A stretch of DNA of 64,000 nt from Methylobacterium sp. WSM2598 (GCF_000379105.1 NZ_KB900609.1:1002424-1066423); one strand, 5' to 3'; positions 1 to 12,102 are shown, counted from the stretch's first letter. The notes: a model not told the origin generated them from the sequence alone. Numbers and translations: made by a program.

Positions 1-22
1 GATTTCGGATCGCGATGTTCAT
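1..22 (-). CDS. bchL: Protochlorophyllide reductase iron protein BchL, first codons only
   Basis: The minus strand opens with ATG at 22 and runs out of the window after seven codons (MNIAIRN). The ATG overlaps the TGA of bchH in an ATGA junction, and a GGAGG ribosome binding site lies at 30-34, inside the end of bchH. Seven residues cannot identify a protein. The call rests on the strongly conserved order bchF-N-B-H-L in purple bacteria and on the resemblance of this N-terminus to BchL proteins of Rhizobiales. BchL would be the NifH-like ATP-dependent electron donor of the BchN-BchB reductase encoded just upstream. Confidence 0.65.
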
Positions 23-3000
23 GCGGCGGCCTCCGCGGTGATGCCTTCGAGCCGGTCCTCCAGGGCCTCCTCGGCCCGGTCGAGGGCGGCCCGCGTCTCG
101 GGGTCGGGTGTCCAGAAGCCGCGCCGATGCGCCTCGATCAGGCGGTGGGCGACCTTGGCGGAGGCGGCGGGGTTGAGCGCCGCCATGCGCTCGCGCATGG
201 CCTCGTCGAGCACGTAGGTCTCGGTGAGGCGCTGGTAGATCCAGGGCGCGACCTGGTCGGTGGTCGCCGACCAGCCCACCGTGTTGGTGAGGTGCTGGTC
301 GATCTGGCGCACGCCCTCGTAGCCGTGGCCGAGCATGCCCTCGACCCATTTCGGGTTGAGCATGCGGGTGCGGGTTTCGAGCGCGACCTGCTCGGACAGG
401 GAGCGGACCTTGCCCTCGCCCCGCGTCTGGTCGGAGATGTAGACCGGCACCGCCGCGCCGCGGGCCTTGCTCACCGCGCGGGCCATGCCGCCGAGCCCGT
501 CGAAGTAGTGGTCGACGCTGGTGACGCCGACCTCGACGGAATCGAGGTTCTGGTAGGCGACCTCGACCGTGCCGAGCACCGCCTGCATCAGCGCCCGCTG
601 CGGCGCGGGCCTGCCGTCGCGGCCATACGCGAAGCTCTTGCGGCGCGAGAAGGTCTCGCAGAGCTCGGTGTCGTCCTCCCAGCGCCCGCTATCGACGAGG
701 AAGTTGACGTTGGCCCCGTAGGCGCCCTCGGCATTGCTGAACACCCGCAGGGCTGCCGTCTCCAGGTCGATCCCCTGGGCCGCCTGGTGGGCCAGCGCGT
801 GCTTGCGCACGTAGTTCATCGCCTCGGGCTCGTCGGCCGAGGCCGCCAGGAAGGCCGCCTCGGCGAGGAGCCGGGTCTGCAGCGGCAGCAGGTCGCGGAA
901 GATGCCGGAGAGCGTCGCCACCACGTCGATGCGCGGGCGGCCGAGTTCCGCGAGCGGGATCAGCGTCGCGCCGCAGAGCCGGCCGTAGCCGTCGAAGCGC
1001 GGCGCCGCCCCCATCAGCGCGAGGGCCTGCGCGATCGGGCCGCCCTCGGTCTTCAGGTTGTCGCTGCCCCAGAGCACAATCGCGATGCTCTCCGGCAGCC
1101 GGCCCCCGTCCGCCGCGTGGCGGGCGAGCAGCCGCTCGACCTGGGCGCGGCCGTCGGCGAGCGCGAAGGCGCTCGGGATCCGGTAGGGGTCGAAGCCGTG
1201 CAGGTTGCGCCCGGTCGGCAGGATCGCGGGCGTGCGCAGCACGTCGCCCCCGGCCACCGGGGGCACGAAGCGGCCGTCGAGGGCCCGCAGCAGGGCCGGG
1301 ACCTCGTGGTCCTCGGCGAGCAGCCGGTCGGTCTCGGCGAGCGCCCGGAAGGCGGCCCGGGCGGCCTCGTCGGCCGGGAGGCCGGAGGCGGCGAGGGCCT
1401 GGTCGGGCGAGGCGCCCGCGACCAGCGCCTCGACCGCCGCGCGGGCGGGCGCGAGGCCGTGGACCGAGTCCGCGAGGGCGAGCAGGAGGTCGACCCGCTC
1501 CTGCGGCCGCGTCCCCTCCCCGACCACGTGGAGCCCGTGCGGGATCAGCGTGTGCTCCAGTTCGACGAGGCGCAGGGTCAGGTCGGCGATGCGGCCGCCG
1601 GCCTCCTCGGCCCAGGGGTCGCCGGCCGCGGCGAGGTCGAGGGCCTCGGCCTGGGACCGGATCATCTCCGCGAGCGCGGCGCGCTCCGCGGCGTCCTCCG
1701 GCGGCAGGGCCCGCCAGCGCTCGAGCGAGGCCCGCAGGTCGAGGAGGCCGCGATAGAGGCCGGCCTGGGCGAGGCTCGGCGTCAGGTAGCTCACCAGGGT
1801 CGCGGCCGCCCGGCGCTTGGCGAGCGTCCCCTCCGAGGGGTTGTTGGCCGCGTAGAGGTAGAGGTTGGGCACCTCGCCGATCAGCCGCTCGGGCCAGCAG
1901 GCGGCCGAGAGCCCGGCCTGCTTGCCGGGCATGAATTCGAGCGCCCCGTGGGTGCCGAAATGCAGGATCGCGTCGGCGCCGAGATCCTCGCGCAGGTAGC
2001 GGTAGAAGGCCGAGAAGGCGTGGGTCGGCGCGAAGCCGCGCTCGAAGAGCAGCCGCATCGGGTCGCCCTCGTAGCCGAAGGCGGGCTGGATCCCGACGAA
2101 GACGTTGCCGAAGGCGGCGCCGAGCACCAGGAGCGCCGCGCCGTCGCTCTGGTGGCGCCCGGGCGCCGGGCCCCACTGCGCCTCGATCTCGGCGAGGTGG
2201 CGCTCGCGGCGCACGTGCTCGTCGGCGGGGATGCGGTGGGCGACGTTGGCCGGGGTGCCGTAGCGGGCGGAATTGCCCTCCAGGACGCGGCGGCGCAGGG
2301 CCTCGGCGCTCTCCGGAACCTCGACGCGGTAGCCGTCCCGCGCCAGGGCCGCGAGCACGCGCCAGAGCGATTCCCAGACCGACAGGAAGGCCGCGGTGCC
2401 GGTCGCCCCGGCATTGGGCGGGAAGTTGAACAGCACGACGGCGAGGCGGCGCTCGGCCCGCGGCCGGCGGCGCAGGGCGACGAGGCGGGCGACCCGCGCG
2501 GCGAGGCGGTCGGCGCGCTCGATCTGCACGGCCATGTCGCGGGGATGGGCCGAGGGGGCGGGCCCCGCGGCCGGGCGGCCGGAGCGCCCGCCGAACACCA
2601 TCGGGGCGGTCGCCCCGTCGAGTTCCGGGATCGCCACCATCATGGTGGCCTCGACCGGCGAGAGGCCGCGGTCGGAGGCGTCCCACTGCTCCAGCGTCTG
2701 GAACTCGACCGCGTGGGCGGCGAGGTAGGGCACGTCGAGGCGGCGCAGCACCGCCTCGGCCGCGGCCGCGTCGTTGTAGGCGGGGCCGCCGACGAGGGAG
2801 AAGCCGGTGAGCGAGACCAGGGCGTCGACGCGGGGGCGCCCGTCGCGCAGGAAGAAGCGCTCGATCGCCGGGCGGTTGTCGAGGCCGCTGGCGAAGGCCG
2901 GCACGACGGCGAGGCCGCGGGCCTCGAGGGCGGCGATGACCCCGTCGTAATGCGCCGTGTTGCCGGCCAGCACGTAGGAGCGCATCAGCAGGAGGCCGAC

Positions 3001-3753
3001 CCGGCCGTGGCTCCCGGCCGGGACCGGCAGGCGCTCGGGGCGCTCGCCGATGCGGCCGGCCATGCGCGGGTGGTAGAGGCCGGTCTCCGGATAGGCGAGC
3101 GGCTCCTCGGCGGTCAGGCGCTGGCGCCAGCCGGCCCGCGGCCCGGCCGCGTAGCGCGACACGAGGAAGCGCACGAGGTTGACGACGTTCTCGTCCGAGC
3201 CGGCGAGCCAGTATTGCAGCGTCAGGAAATAGGCCCGCACGTCCTGGGCCGAGCCCGGGATGAAGCGCAGGATGCGGGGGATCTGGCGGATCAGCGCCAT
3301 CTGGCGGGCGCCGCCGCCCTGCCCGCCCTGGCGCCCGCGCAGGCGCTTGAGGAAGGCGAGCGCCCCGTTCTGCGAGCCGTCCATGGCGAAGCGGCCGATC
3401 CGGGTCGTGCGCACCACCTCGGCCGCGGAGAGGCAGCCCACCATCGCGTCGCAATGCGGGCGCCGCGCCAGCAGGGCCGGCAGCACCGCCCGCACGTGCT
3501 CGTCCATGAACAGCATGGCCGAGAGCACGATGTCGGCCCGGGCGATCTCGGCCCGGCAGGTGTCGAGGGCGGCCGGGTCGGAATCCCACTCGGCCGCGGC
3601 GTGGAAGCTCAGCACGAGGCGCGGCTCGCTGCGGGCGAGGCTCTGGCGCGCCCGGTCCACCGCCCCGGCGAGGTGGTTATCGAGGGTGACGATGACGACG
3701 CGCAGCTCCGGCAGCGCGTCCGCCGGCTCAGCGGCTGAAATGCGCTTTTGCAT
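19..3753 (-). CDS. bchH: Magnesium chelatase subunit H
   Basis: BchH is the large porphyrin-binding subunit of magnesium chelatase. With BchI and BchD (not in this window) it inserts Mg2+ into protoporphyrin IX, the committed step to bacteriochlorophyll. The product is 1244 residues, normal for the family. It carries the typical N-terminal [10 protein letters not shown] stretch (residues about 18-27) and the long CobN/Mg-chelatase domain, including [17 protein letters not shown] in the middle of the protein and the [17 protein letters not shown] block near the C-terminus. The ATG at 3753 gives about 17 residues ahead of the usual BchH start, but no other canonical start lies closer. It overlaps the end of bchB by 26 nt, so translation is probably coupled. 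It is the fourth gene of the bchFNBHL run. Confidence 0.97.
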   Translation of the reverse strand: MQKRISAAEPADALPELRVVIVTLDNHLAGAVDRARQSLARSEPRLVLSFHAAAEWDSDPAALDTCRAEIARADIVLSAMLFMDEHVRAVLPALLARRPHCDAMVGCLSAAEVVRTTRIGRFAMDGSQNGALAFLKRLRGRQGGQGGGARQMALIRQIPRILRFIPGSAQDVRAYFLTLQYWLAGSDENVVNLVRFLVSRYAAGPRAGWRQRLTAEEPLAYPETGLYHPRMAGRIGERPERLPVPAGSHGRVGLLLMRSYVLAGNTAHYDGVIAALEARGLAVVPAFASGLDNRPAIERFFLRDGRPRVDALVSLTGFSLVGGPAYNDAAAAEAVLRRLDVPYLAAHAVEFQTLEQWDASDRGLSPVEATMMVAIPELDGATAPMVFGGRSGRPAAGPAPSAHPRDMAVQIERADRLAARVARLVALRRRPRAERRLAVVLFNFPPNAGATGTAAFLSVWESLWRVLAALARDGYRVEVPESAEALRRRVLEGNSARYGTPANVAHRIPADEHVRRERHLAEIEAQWGPAPGRHQSDGAALLVLGAAFGNVFVGIQPAFGYEGDPMRLLFERGFAPTHAFSAFYRYLREDLGADAILHFGTHGALEFMPGKQAGLSAACWPERLIGEVPNLYLYAANNPSEGTLAKRRAAATLVSYLTPSLAQAGLYRGLLDLRASLERWRALPPEDAAERAALAEMIRSQAEALDLAAAGDPWAEEAGGRIADLTLRLVELEHTLIPHGLHVVGEGTRPQERVDLLLALADSVHGLAPARAAVEALVAGASPDQALAASGLPADEAARAAFRALAETDRLLAEDHEVPALLRALDGRFVPPVAGGDVLRTPAILPTGRNLHGFDPYRIPSAFALADGRAQVERLLARHAADGGRLPESIAIVLWGSDNLKTEGGPIAQALALMGAAPRFDGYGRLCGATLIPLAELGRPRIDVVATLSGIFRDLLPLQTRLLAEAAFLAASADEPEAMNYVRKHALAHQAAQGIDLETAALRVFSNAEGAYGANVNFLVDSGRWEDDTELCETFSRRKSFAYGRDGRPAPQRALMQAVLGTVEVAYQNLDSVEVGVTSVDHYFDGLGGMARAVSKARGAAVPVYISDQTRGEGKVRSLSEQVALETRTRMLNPKWVEGMLGHGYEGVRQIDQHLTNTVGWSATTDQVAPWIYQRLTETYVLDEAMRERMAALNPAASAKVAHRLIEAHRRGFWTPDPETRAALDRAEEALEDRLEGITAEAAA

Positions 3754-5248
3754 CGTACAGGGTCTCGACGGTGATGAGCGGGAGCGAGCGCTCGCGGGCG
3801 AAGCGCTCGGTGTTGCTGCGGGCCTTGCCCCGCACGAAGAACGGCACCTTCTTGAGTTCGCGCTCGGCCTCGATGGCCCAGACGAGGGCGGCGGGCTGCG
3901 GCGCGGCGGCGGGCAGGTCCCGCGCCGTCCCGCCGAGATGCGAGGGGGCGACGCCGTCGTGGAATTCCGGGTCGTCCCGGAACATGGCGAGCAGGTGCTC
4001 CTCCAGCCCCATCATCAGGGGGTGCACGAGCGTGTCGAAGAGGACGTTGGCGCCCTCGAATCCCATCTGGGGCGCGTGGCGGGCCGGCACGTCCTGGACA
4101 TGCATCGGGGCCGAGATCACCGCGCAGGGAATGCCGAGGCGCTTGGCGATGTGGCGCTCCATCTGGGTGCCGAGCACCAGTTCCGGCTGCGCCGCCGCGA
4201 TCGCCTCCTCGACGGCGAGGTAATCGTCGCTGACGAGGGCGGTGAGGCCGTGCGCCTCGGCCTCCTCCCGGACCTCGCGGGCGAATTCGCGCGCGTAGGT
4301 GCCGAGGCCGACGAGCGCGAAGCCGAGTTCCGCCGTGGCGACCCGGGCGGCGGCGACCGCGTGGGTCGCGTCGCCGAACACGAAGACGCGCTTGCCCGTC
4401 AGGTAGGTCGAATCGACCGAGCGCGCGTACCAGGGCAGGCGCGAGCCCTCGTCGGCGAGGACCGGGGCCGGATCGACGCCGGCCCGGGCCGCCACCGCCT
4501 CCACGAAGGCGCGCGTCGCCCGCACCCCGATCGGCGCGATCTCGACGAAGGGCTGGCGGTGCGTCCGCTCCAGGAACTGCGCGGCGGCGCGCGCCACCTC
4601 CGGGTAGAGGACGACGTTGAAATCGGCCTCGCCGAGGCGGGCGAGGTCGGCGGGCGAGGCGCCCAGCGGCGCCACCACGTTGACCGGGATCCCGAGCCGG
4701 TCGAGGAGCTGGCGCACCTCGCGCAGGTCGTCCCGGTTGCGGAAGCCGAGGGCGGTCGGGCCCAGGATGTTGCAGCTGCGCACGGCGCGCGCCGGGCGCG
4801 CGGCCGGCGGCCCCGCGAGCGCCCGGACCAGGCGGTAGAAGGTCTCGGAGGCCCCCCAATTCTCCTTGCGTTGGTAGGCCGGGAGGTCGAGCGGGATCAC
4901 CGGGATCGGCAGGCCGAGCGCCCGGGCGAGGCCGGCCGGGTCGTCCTGCAGCAATTCGGCCGTGCAGGAGGCGCCCACGATCATCGCCTGCGGGCGGAAG
5001 CGCGCGTAGGCCTCGGCGGCGGCCCGCTTGAACAGCTCGGCCGTGTCGGCGCCGAGGTCGCGGGCCTGGAAGGTCGTGTAGGTCACCGGCGGGCGGGAAT
5101 CCCGCCGCTCGATCATCGTGAACAGCAGGTCGGCGTAGGTGTCGCCCTGCGGCGCGTGCAGCACGTAGTGCAGGCCGTTCATCGCCGCCGCGACCCGCAT
5201 CGCGCCGATATGGGGAGGCCCCTCGTAGGTCCAGAGCGTGAGCTGCAT
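3728..5248 (-). CDS. bchB: Light-independent protochlorophyllide reductase subunit B
   Basis: BchB is the nitrogenase beta-like half of dark-operative protochlorophyllide oxidoreductase, which reduces the C17=C18 double bond of ring D of protochlorophyllide. The protein has 506 residues, starts [10 protein letters not shown] as in the family, and has Asp36, the unusual aspartate ligand of the NB [4Fe-4S] cluster. Conserved [14 protein letters not shown] and [21 protein letters not shown] blocks are present, and the C-terminal domain ends with the [12 protein letters not shown] tail. It lies 4 nt downstream of bchN and overlaps bchH, consistent with one operon starting at bchF. Confidence 0.97.
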   Translation of the reverse strand: MQLTLWTYEGPPHIGAMRVAAAMNGLHYVLHAPQGDTYADLLFTMIERRDSRPPVTYTTFQARDLGADTAELFKRAAAEAYARFRPQAMIVGASCTAELLQDDPAGLARALGLPIPVIPLDLPAYQRKENWGASETFYRLVRALAGPPAARPARAVRSCNILGPTALGFRNRDDLREVRQLLDRLGIPVNVVAPLGASPADLARLGEADFNVVLYPEVARAAAQFLERTHRQPFVEIAPIGVRATRAFVEAVAARAGVDPAPVLADEGSRLPWYARSVDSTYLTGKRVFVFGDATHAVAAARVATAELGFALVGLGTYAREFAREVREEAEAHGLTALVSDDYLAVEEAIAAAQPELVLGTQMERHIAKRLGIPCAVISAPMHVQDVPARHAPQMGFEGANVLFDTLVHPLMMGLEEHLLAMFRDDPEFHDGVAPSHLGGTARDLPAAAPQPAALVWAIEAERELKKVPFFVRGKARSNTERFARERSLPLITVETLYDAKAHFSR

Positions 5249-5252
5249 CGCC

Positions 5253-7103
<1,851 letters not shown>

Positions 7104-7109
<6 letters not shown>

Positions 7110-7121
7110 CACAGGTTGACA
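7104..7121. promoter_or_regulatory. PpsR/CrtJ operator, perfect match, upstream of bchF
   Basis: TGTCAACACAGGTTGACA is a perfect TGT-N12-ACA palindrome with the extended TGTCAA/TTGACA arms. It sits in the 280-nt divergent region between bchF and ppaA and covers the bchF -35 box. PpsR/CrtJ of purple bacteria binds TGT-N12-ACA. No second copy is found 26 nt to either side, unlike at bchC and crtD. Confidence 0.85.
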
Positions 7122-7205
7122 GTCGTGCTGGGTGACATTTCAGGGCTTAGGCCGCGAAAGTCACTTGCGGCCACGCCGAGGACGGGTATTTTCCCTAAAG
7201 CCCGG

Positions 7206-7227
7206 CTCTCTCGACCTGTCGTGAGAG
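7206..7227. promoter_or_regulatory. Inverted repeat upstream of ppaA
   Basis: CTCTC-T-CGAC-CT-GTCG-T-GAGAG forms a 9-bp dyad with one T-T mismatch about 70 nt before the ppaA start. It could be an operator or a short leader hairpin. No T-run follows, so it is not a good terminator. The factor that might bind is unknown. Confidence 0.35.
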
Positions 7228-7295
7228 GCTCCCAAAGCAAAAAACGTGACTCTGTATAAGGACATCCGGGCAGAACGCGCATCGGGGAGGTGCCG

Positions 7296-8162
7296 ATGGG
7301 AGATCCGAGGTATTCGGGCGACCTGACGGGCAGTTTTGTCCCGCCACGGGAGAGCCCGTGTGGCGAGGCCGGCGGTCTCGGGCGCGGGGCCAGGTGGAGG
7401 GACGACCTCGCGCGCGTGGTCGAGGCCGAGATCATCCCGCGGCTGATGCTCGCCCACCGGTCCGAGCGCCCGAGGGTGCGCGCGGTCGGCCGCCCGCCGA
7501 TCGCCGAGGAGGTCGTCCGGTTCAGCGCGCTGATGCTGGCGCCGCAGGACGCCGACGTGATGGCGGAGATCCGCGGGCTGCTCGACGGGGGCCTCGGCCT
7601 CGACGACCTGCTGCTCGGGCTGCTCGCCCCCACGGCGCGGCATATCGGCCGCCTGTGGGAGGAGGACGAGTGCGACTTCGTGCAGGTGACGGTCGCGATG
7701 GCGCGGCTGCGCCGCATCGTCCACGACCTGGAATTGCTCTTTCTCGATCCGCACCCCGTCGATCCGGCGAGCCGCCGCGTGCTGCTGATGCCGGCTCCGG
7801 GCGAGATGCACACGTTCGGCCTGACCCTGGTGGCCCACTTCTTCGGCGAGGCCGGCTGGGACGTCACCTCGAGCGTCGACCGGCAGCTGACGGAGCCGAT
7901 GGCGCGCATGCGCGCCGAGTGGTTCGACGTGATCGGCCTGTCCCTGTCCTGCGACGCGCATCTCGACGCGCTCACCGAGATCATCCCGGTGATCCGGCGC
8001 GGCTCGCGCAACCGCGGCGTCTCGATCCTGGTCGGCGGCCCCGCCTTCCACGATCGGCCCGACAGGGTCCGCCACGCGGGCGCGGACGCCGCAGTGGGAG
8101 ATGCCCGCAACGCGCCCGGGATCGCGCAGAGCCTGCTTGATCTACGGGTTAGAGCCTGCTGA
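7296..8162 (+). CDS. ppaA: B12-binding photosynthesis regulator of the PpaA/AerR family
   Basis: PpaA/AerR proteins bind cobalamin and relieve repression by PpsR/CrtJ. The 288-residue product has a helical region (about 55-150, with FSALMLAPQDADVMAEI and LLAPTARHIGRLWEEDECDF) and then a B12-binding Rossmann-like domain (about 160-280). The cobalt ligand candidate is His172 in PGEMHTFGL, and VGGPAF lies near the end, as in B12-binding domains. The ATG at 7296 is chosen because GGGGAGG at 7284-7290 lies 5 nt upstream; a GTG two codons earlier is less likely. ppsR follows 38 nt downstream in the same direction, the usual pairing of antirepressor and repressor. Confidence 0.9.
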   Translation: MGDPRYSGDLTGSFVPPRESPCGEAGGLGRGARWRDDLARVVEAEIIPRLMLAHRSERPRVRAVGRPPIAEEVVRFSALMLAPQDADVMAEIRGLLDGGLGLDDLLLGLLAPTARHIGRLWEEDECDFVQVTVAMARLRRIVHDLELLFLDPHPVDPASRRVLLMPAPGEMHTFGLTLVAHFFGEAGWDVTSSVDRQLTEPMARMRAEWFDVIGLSLSCDAHLDALTEIIPVIRRGSRNRGVSILVGGPAFHDRPDRVRHAGADAAVGDARNAPGIAQSLLDLRVRAC

Positions 8163-8200
8163 AAGGTGTGTTCAGTGCGGTCGGCGTCCAGTGGTGACCC

Positions 8201-9652
8201 TTGAACAAGCCCTTGAGCCTTACTGCGAAGGAAACGTTCGCGGTGCTTCGAGACGCCGTCTCCCACCTCGACGCGCAGACGACGGGTGCGCTCGTCGCCG
8301 CGGTGACGGACGTGTCGCTGATCGTCGATCCGGACGGCGTGATCCGGGACGCGACCTTCGGCGCGGACGGCCTTGCCGAGGAGGCGGGCGAGAGCTGGCT
8401 CGGCCGGCGCTGGATCGACACCGTCACGGCGGAGAGCCGCGCGAAGATCGCGAGCCTCCTGGAGGATGCCGGGCCCGGCACGGTGACGCGCTGGCGGCAG
8501 GTCAACCACCCGTCGCGCAGTGGCGGCGCCGACGTCCCGATCCGCTACTCCGCCCTGCGCATCCCCGGTGACGGGCGCATCATCGCGATCGGCCGCGACC
8601 TGCGGGCCCTCGCCGCCCTGCAGCAGCGCCTCGCCGAATCGCAGCAGGCCCTGGAGCGCGACTACGCCCGCCTGCGCGGGGCCGAGACCCGCTACCGCGT
8701 GCTGTTCCAGCTGGCGGGCGAATCGGTGCTGATCGTCGATGCGGGGACGCGGCGCGTCGCCGAGATCAACCCGGCCGCGGCCCGCCTGCTCGGCCGCTCG
8801 GCCAAGCGTATCGTCGGCCAGGACGTGGTCGACCTGTTCGAGCCCGAGAGCGCCCGCGCGGTCCAGTCGCTGCTGGTGGGCCTGCGGCTCACCGGCCAGG
8901 CCGAGGACCTGCACGCGCGGCTCGCCCACCGCCGCGGCGAGGCCCGCGTCTCCGCCGCCCTCTTCCGGCAGGAGACCGGCACCAACATCCTGGTGCGCCT
9001 CACCCAGGTCGCGGCGCCGTCCGGGCCGGCGGCCTCGCGCTCGGGCGCCCTCGAGGTGATCGAGGCGATGCCGGAGGGCTTCGTCGTCACCGACCGCGAC
9101 CGGCGCATCATCGGCGCCAACGCCGCCTTCCTCGATCTCGTGCAGCTCGCCACCGAGCACCAGGCCAAGGGCGAGCCCCTCGACCGCTGGCTCGGCCGCG
9201 AGGGGACCGAGATCAACGCGCTGTTCAGCACGCTCGTGGAGCACGGCTCGGTCCGCCACTTCGCCACCGTCGTGCGCGGCGAGTTCGGGGCCGTGGAGGA
9301 GGTCGAGGTCGCGGCGGTCTCGGTGCCGGGCGGCGAGCACCCCTGCCTGGGCTTCACCCTGCGCAGCCTGCCCCGCCGGGTCGCCCCGGCGGCGGGCGGC
9401 CGCGAACTGCCCCGCTCGGTCGAGCAGATGACCGACCTCGTCGGCCGCGTCTCGATGAAGACCCTGGTGCGGGAGACCACCGACCTGATCGAGCGCCTCT
9501 GCATCGAGGCGGCCCTGCGCATCACGAACGACAACCGCGCCTCGGCGGCGGAGATGCTGGGCCTCAGCCGCCAGGGCTTCTACGCCAAGCTGCGCCGCTA
9601 CGGCCTCGGCGACCTCGACGGGAGCGAGGACACCGAGGAGGAGCCCGGCTGA
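8201..9652 (+). CDS. ppsR: Photosynthesis gene repressor PpsR/CrtJ
   Basis: PpsR represses bch, crt and puc genes under oxygen by binding TGT-N12-ACA. The 483-residue product has an N-terminal PAS-like region (about 25-130), a glutamine-rich helix (about 133-162), two PAS domains (about 163-265 and 283-388) and a C-terminal Fis-type helix-turn-helix (about 433-470, AAEMLGLSRQGFYAKLRRYG). It has only two cysteines, Cys382 and Cys434. Cys434 sits just before the helix-turn-helix like the redox cysteine of homologues, and the linker cysteine of CrtJ/PpsR appears to be missing. The start is uncertain: TTG at 8201 keeps the usual N-terminal length, while GTG at 8243 has a better ribosome binding site (AAGGAA, 9 nt upstream). 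Confidence 0.93.
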   Translation: MNKPLSLTAKETFAVLRDAVSHLDAQTTGALVAAVTDVSLIVDPDGVIRDATFGADGLAEEAGESWLGRRWIDTVTAESRAKIASLLEDAGPGTVTRWRQVNHPSRSGGADVPIRYSALRIPGDGRIIAIGRDLRALAALQQRLAESQQALERDYARLRGAETRYRVLFQLAGESVLIVDAGTRRVAEINPAAARLLGRSAKRIVGQDVVDLFEPESARAVQSLLVGLRLTGQAEDLHARLAHRRGEARVSAALFRQETGTNILVRLTQVAAPSGPAASRSGALEVIEAMPEGFVVTDRDRRIIGANAAFLDLVQLATEHQAKGEPLDRWLGREGTEINALFSTLVEHGSVRHFATVVRGEFGAVEEVEVAAVSVPGGEHPCLGFTLRSLPRRVAPAAGGRELPRSVEQMTDLVGRVSMKTLVRETTDLIERLCIEAALRITNDNRASAAEMLGLSRQGFYAKLRRYGLGDLDGSEDTEEEPG

Positions 9653-9674
9653 TCCCCGCCGCGCGCCGCGCGGG

Positions 9675-9692
9675 TGTAAAGTTTACTTGACA
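9675..9692. promoter_or_regulatory. PpsR/CrtJ operator, perfect match, upstream of bchG
   Basis: TGTAAAGTTTACTTGACA is a perfect TGT-N12-ACA site 30 nt before the bchG ATG and 23 nt after the ppsR stop. It contains TTGACA (9687-9692), a candidate -35 for bchG. PpsR may therefore control the bchG-bchP block right behind its own gene. The inner part also reads GTAAAGTTTAC, a near-palindrome. Confidence 0.85.
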
Positions 9693-9721
9693 CTTGCCCG
9701 GCCGCGTCACACCCTCGCGGC

Positions 9722-10669
9722 ATGACGACGAAGCCCCTCGCGCATCCCTGGACGAAGTGGCGGCCCGCCCGTCGCGACGGTGGCGGAGCCCGCGCGCTCC
9801 CCGCGCCGGGCGCGTTGCTCGAATTGCTGAAGCCGATCACCTGGTTCGCCCCGATGTGGGCCTTCGCCTGCGGGGTCGTGTCCTCGGGCGTCGCGCCGGC
9901 GGGGCGCTGGCCGGTGGTCGTCGCCGGCCTCCTGCTCGCCGGGCCCCTGGTCTGCGCGACCAGCCAGGCGGTGAACGACTGGTTCGACCGGCACGTGGAC
10001 GCCATCAACGAGCCGCAGCGGCCGATCCCCTCGGGCCGCATCCCCGGCCGCTGGGGGCTCGCCGTCGCCCTGGCCTGGACGCTGCTCTCCCTGGCGGTGG
10101 CGGGCGCCCTCGGGCCCTGGATCCTCGGCGCCGGCCTGTTCGGGCTCGCCCTGGCGTGGCTCTACAGCGCCCCGCCCGTCCGACTGAAGCGGAACGGCTG
10201 GTGGGGCAACGCCGCCTGCGGGCTCTGCTACGAGGGGCTGCCCTGGTTCACGGGGGCGGCCGCGATGACGGGGTCCCTGCCCGACGGACGGGTGATCCTG
10301 CTGGCGCTGCTCTACAGCCTGGGCGCCCACGGCATCATGACCCTCAACGACTTCAAGTCCGTCGAGGGGGATCGCCGCACGGGCCTGCGTTCCCTGCCGG
10401 TCCAGCTCGGCACCGCCCGGGCGGCCCGGCTGGCCTGCGCGGTGATGGCCCTGCCGCAGGCCGCCGTGGTGGCCCTGCTGCTCGCCTGGGACCGGCCCTT
10501 CCACGCGGGCCTCGTGGCGCTGCTCCTCGCCGGCCAGGGCGCCCTGATGCCCCGCCTCCTCGCCGATCCGCGCGGCCGGGCCGCGTGGTACAACGGCACC
10601 GGCACGCTGCTCTCCGTGCTCGGCATGCTCGTCGCCGCCTTCGCCCTGCGCGCCGGGGGGGCCGCGTGA
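9722..10669 (+). CDS. bchG: Bacteriochlorophyll synthase (geranylgeranyl transferase)
   Basis: BchG is a membrane UbiA-type prenyltransferase that esterifies bacteriochlorophyllide a with geranylgeranyl diphosphate. The 315-residue product has about eight membrane segments. The allylic diphosphate/Mg2+ motif NDWFDRHVDAINEPQRPIPSGR lies at about residues 84-105, and the second aspartate region NDFKSVEGDRRTG at about 209-221. The family start LLKPITWFAPMWAFACG lies near residue 37. There is no clear Shine-Dalgarno before the ATG. Its stop overlaps the GTG of the next gene (GTGA). Confidence 0.95.
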   Translation: MTTKPLAHPWTKWRPARRDGGGARALPAPGALLELLKPITWFAPMWAFACGVVSSGVAPAGRWPVVVAGLLLAGPLVCATSQAVNDWFDRHVDAINEPQRPIPSGRIPGRWGLAVALAWTLLSLAVAGALGPWILGAGLFGLALAWLYSAPPVRLKRNGWWGNAACGLCYEGLPWFTGAAAMTGSLPDGRVILLALLYSLGAHGIMTLNDFKSVEGDRRTGLRSLPVQLGTARAARLACAVMALPQAAVVALLLAWDRPFHAGLVALLLAGQGALMPRLLADPRGRAAWYNGTGTLLSVLGMLVAAFALRAGGAA

Positions 10670-12012
10670 GCGCCGCCCCCGCCCCCTTCGGCTGGGGCAC
10701 GATCCTGCGCCTCGGCCTCGTCCAGACCGCCCTCGGGGCGATCGTGGTGCTGATGACCTCGACCCTCAACCGGGTGATGGTGGTGGAATTGGCGCTCCCG
10801 GCCGCGGTGCCGGGCGCGCTCGTCGCCCTGCACTACGCGGTGCAGGTGCTGCGGCCGCGCTGGGGCTACGGCTCCGACCTCGGCGGGCGCCGCACGCCCT
10901 GGATCATCGGCGGCATGGCGCTGCTGGCGCTCGGCGGGGTCGGCGCCGCGGCCGGCACCGTCCTGATCGCCACCGCGCCGGCGGCCGGCTTCGCCCTGGC
11001 GATCCTGTCCTTCCTGGCCGTCGGCATCGGCGTCGGGGCGGCCGGAACCTCGCTGCTGGTGCTGCTCTCGACGGGCGTGGCACCCCGCCGCCGGGGCGCC
11101 GCCGCGACCATCGTCTGGATCATGATGATCGCCGGCTTCGTCGTCACCGCCCCGACCGCCGGGCACCTGCTCGACCCGTTCTCCGCGGGGCGGCTCGTCG
11201 CGGTCTCGGGCGGCGTGTCGGCGATCGCCTTCGCGGTGGCGCTCGCGGCACTCTGGGGCGTCGAGCCGCGGCGCCCGCGAGCGGCGGCCCGGGAGGCGGC
11301 GCGGCGGCCCTTCCGGCAGGTGCTCGGCGAGGTCTGGGCCGAGCCCGCGGCGCGGCGCTTCACGATCTTCATCTTCCTGGCGATGCTCGCCTACTCCGCC
11401 CAGGAATTGATCCTCGAGCCCTTCGCGGGCCTCGTCTTCGCGATGACGCCCGGCGCCACCACCAAGCTCGCCGGGATCCAGAACGGCGGCGTGCTCGCCG
11501 GGATGGTCCTGGTCGCCCTCGTGACCGTGCGGGCGCGCGGGCGCCTCGCCTCGCTGCGGCTGTGGACCACCGGCGGCTGCCTCGGCTCGGCCGCCGCGCT
11601 GCTGGCGATCGCGGCCTGCGGCGCCGGCCCCGACGCGCCGCTTCTCGGCGGCCCGGGCGGGCTGCTGCGGACCTGCGTGGCGCTGCTCGGCTTCTTCAAC
11701 GGCGTCTTCGCGGTCTCGGCGATCGGGTCGATGATGGGCCTCGCGGGCGCGGGCGGCGAGAGCCGCCACGGCACCCGCATGGGCGTCTGGGGCGCCGCGC
11801 AGGGCGTGGCGTTCGGGCTCGGGGGCTTCCTCGGGGCCGCGAGCGTCGACGTCGCCCGCCTCGCCCTCGGCGCGGTCGTGCCCGCCTACGCGACGGTCTT
11901 CGCGGCCGAGGCGGCCCTGTTCGTGGTCGCGGCGGGGCTCGCGTGGCGGATCGGGGCACCCGCGCAGGCGCCCCGGCCGGACCTGTCGGGCCTCGCGGCC
12001 TCGCACGGCTGA
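10666..12012 (+). CDS. MFS protein of the PucC/LhaA (BCD) family
   Basis: This 448-residue, 12-helix membrane protein resembles the gene found between bchG and bchP in other purple bacteria (ORF428 in Rhodobacter). Relatives LhaA and PucC help deliver pigment and assemble light-harvesting complexes. Family blocks seen include LNRVMVVELALPAAVPGALVALHYAVQ near the N-terminus, RPRWGYGSDLGGRRTPWI after the second helix, and SRHGTRMGVWGAAQGVAFGLGG near the end. GTG at 10666 is chosen because it overlaps the bchG TGA (GTGA); the open frame continues upstream inside bchG but that part is a shadow. The exact cargo is not known. Confidence 0.88.
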   Translation: MSAAPAPFGWGTILRLGLVQTALGAIVVLMTSTLNRVMVVELALPAAVPGALVALHYAVQVLRPRWGYGSDLGGRRTPWIIGGMALLALGGVGAAAGTVLIATAPAAGFALAILSFLAVGIGVGAAGTSLLVLLSTGVAPRRRGAAATIVWIMMIAGFVVTAPTAGHLLDPFSAGRLVAVSGGVSAIAFAVALAALWGVEPRRPRAAAREAARRPFRQVLGEVWAEPAARRFTIFIFLAMLAYSAQELILEPFAGLVFAMTPGATTKLAGIQNGGVLAGMVLVALVTVRARGRLASLRLWTTGGCLGSAAALLAIAACGAGPDAPLLGGPGGLLRTCVALLGFFNGVFAVSAIGSMMGLAGAGGESRHGTRMGVWGAAQGVAFGLGGFLGAASVDVARLALGAVVPAYATVFAAEAALFVVAAGLAWRIGAPAQAPRPDLSGLAASHG

Positions 12013-12020
12013 GAATCCGA

Positions 12021-12050
12021 CCTCCCCTCTCCGGGCCCGTTCGGGCCCGC
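12021..12050. repeat. Dispersed hairpin element, copy 1
   Basis: CTCCCCTCTCCGGGCCCG followed by TT and CGGGCCCG forms an 8-bp hairpin in the 90-nt gap before bchP. Nearly the same sequence recurs at 31447-31478 between crtE and crtF. It is probably a transcribed intercistronic stem-loop that protects or separates message segments. Confidence 0.6.
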
Positions 12051-12102
12051 AGGAGGTGCCGAGGGCCCGTCGACGAAGAACGGCAACCAGGGAGGCACGG
12101 CC

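Noticed and set aside
127..3738. A 1203-codon open frame antisense to bchH
   Set aside because: Shadow frame of bchH with low-complexity composition and no ribosome binding site.
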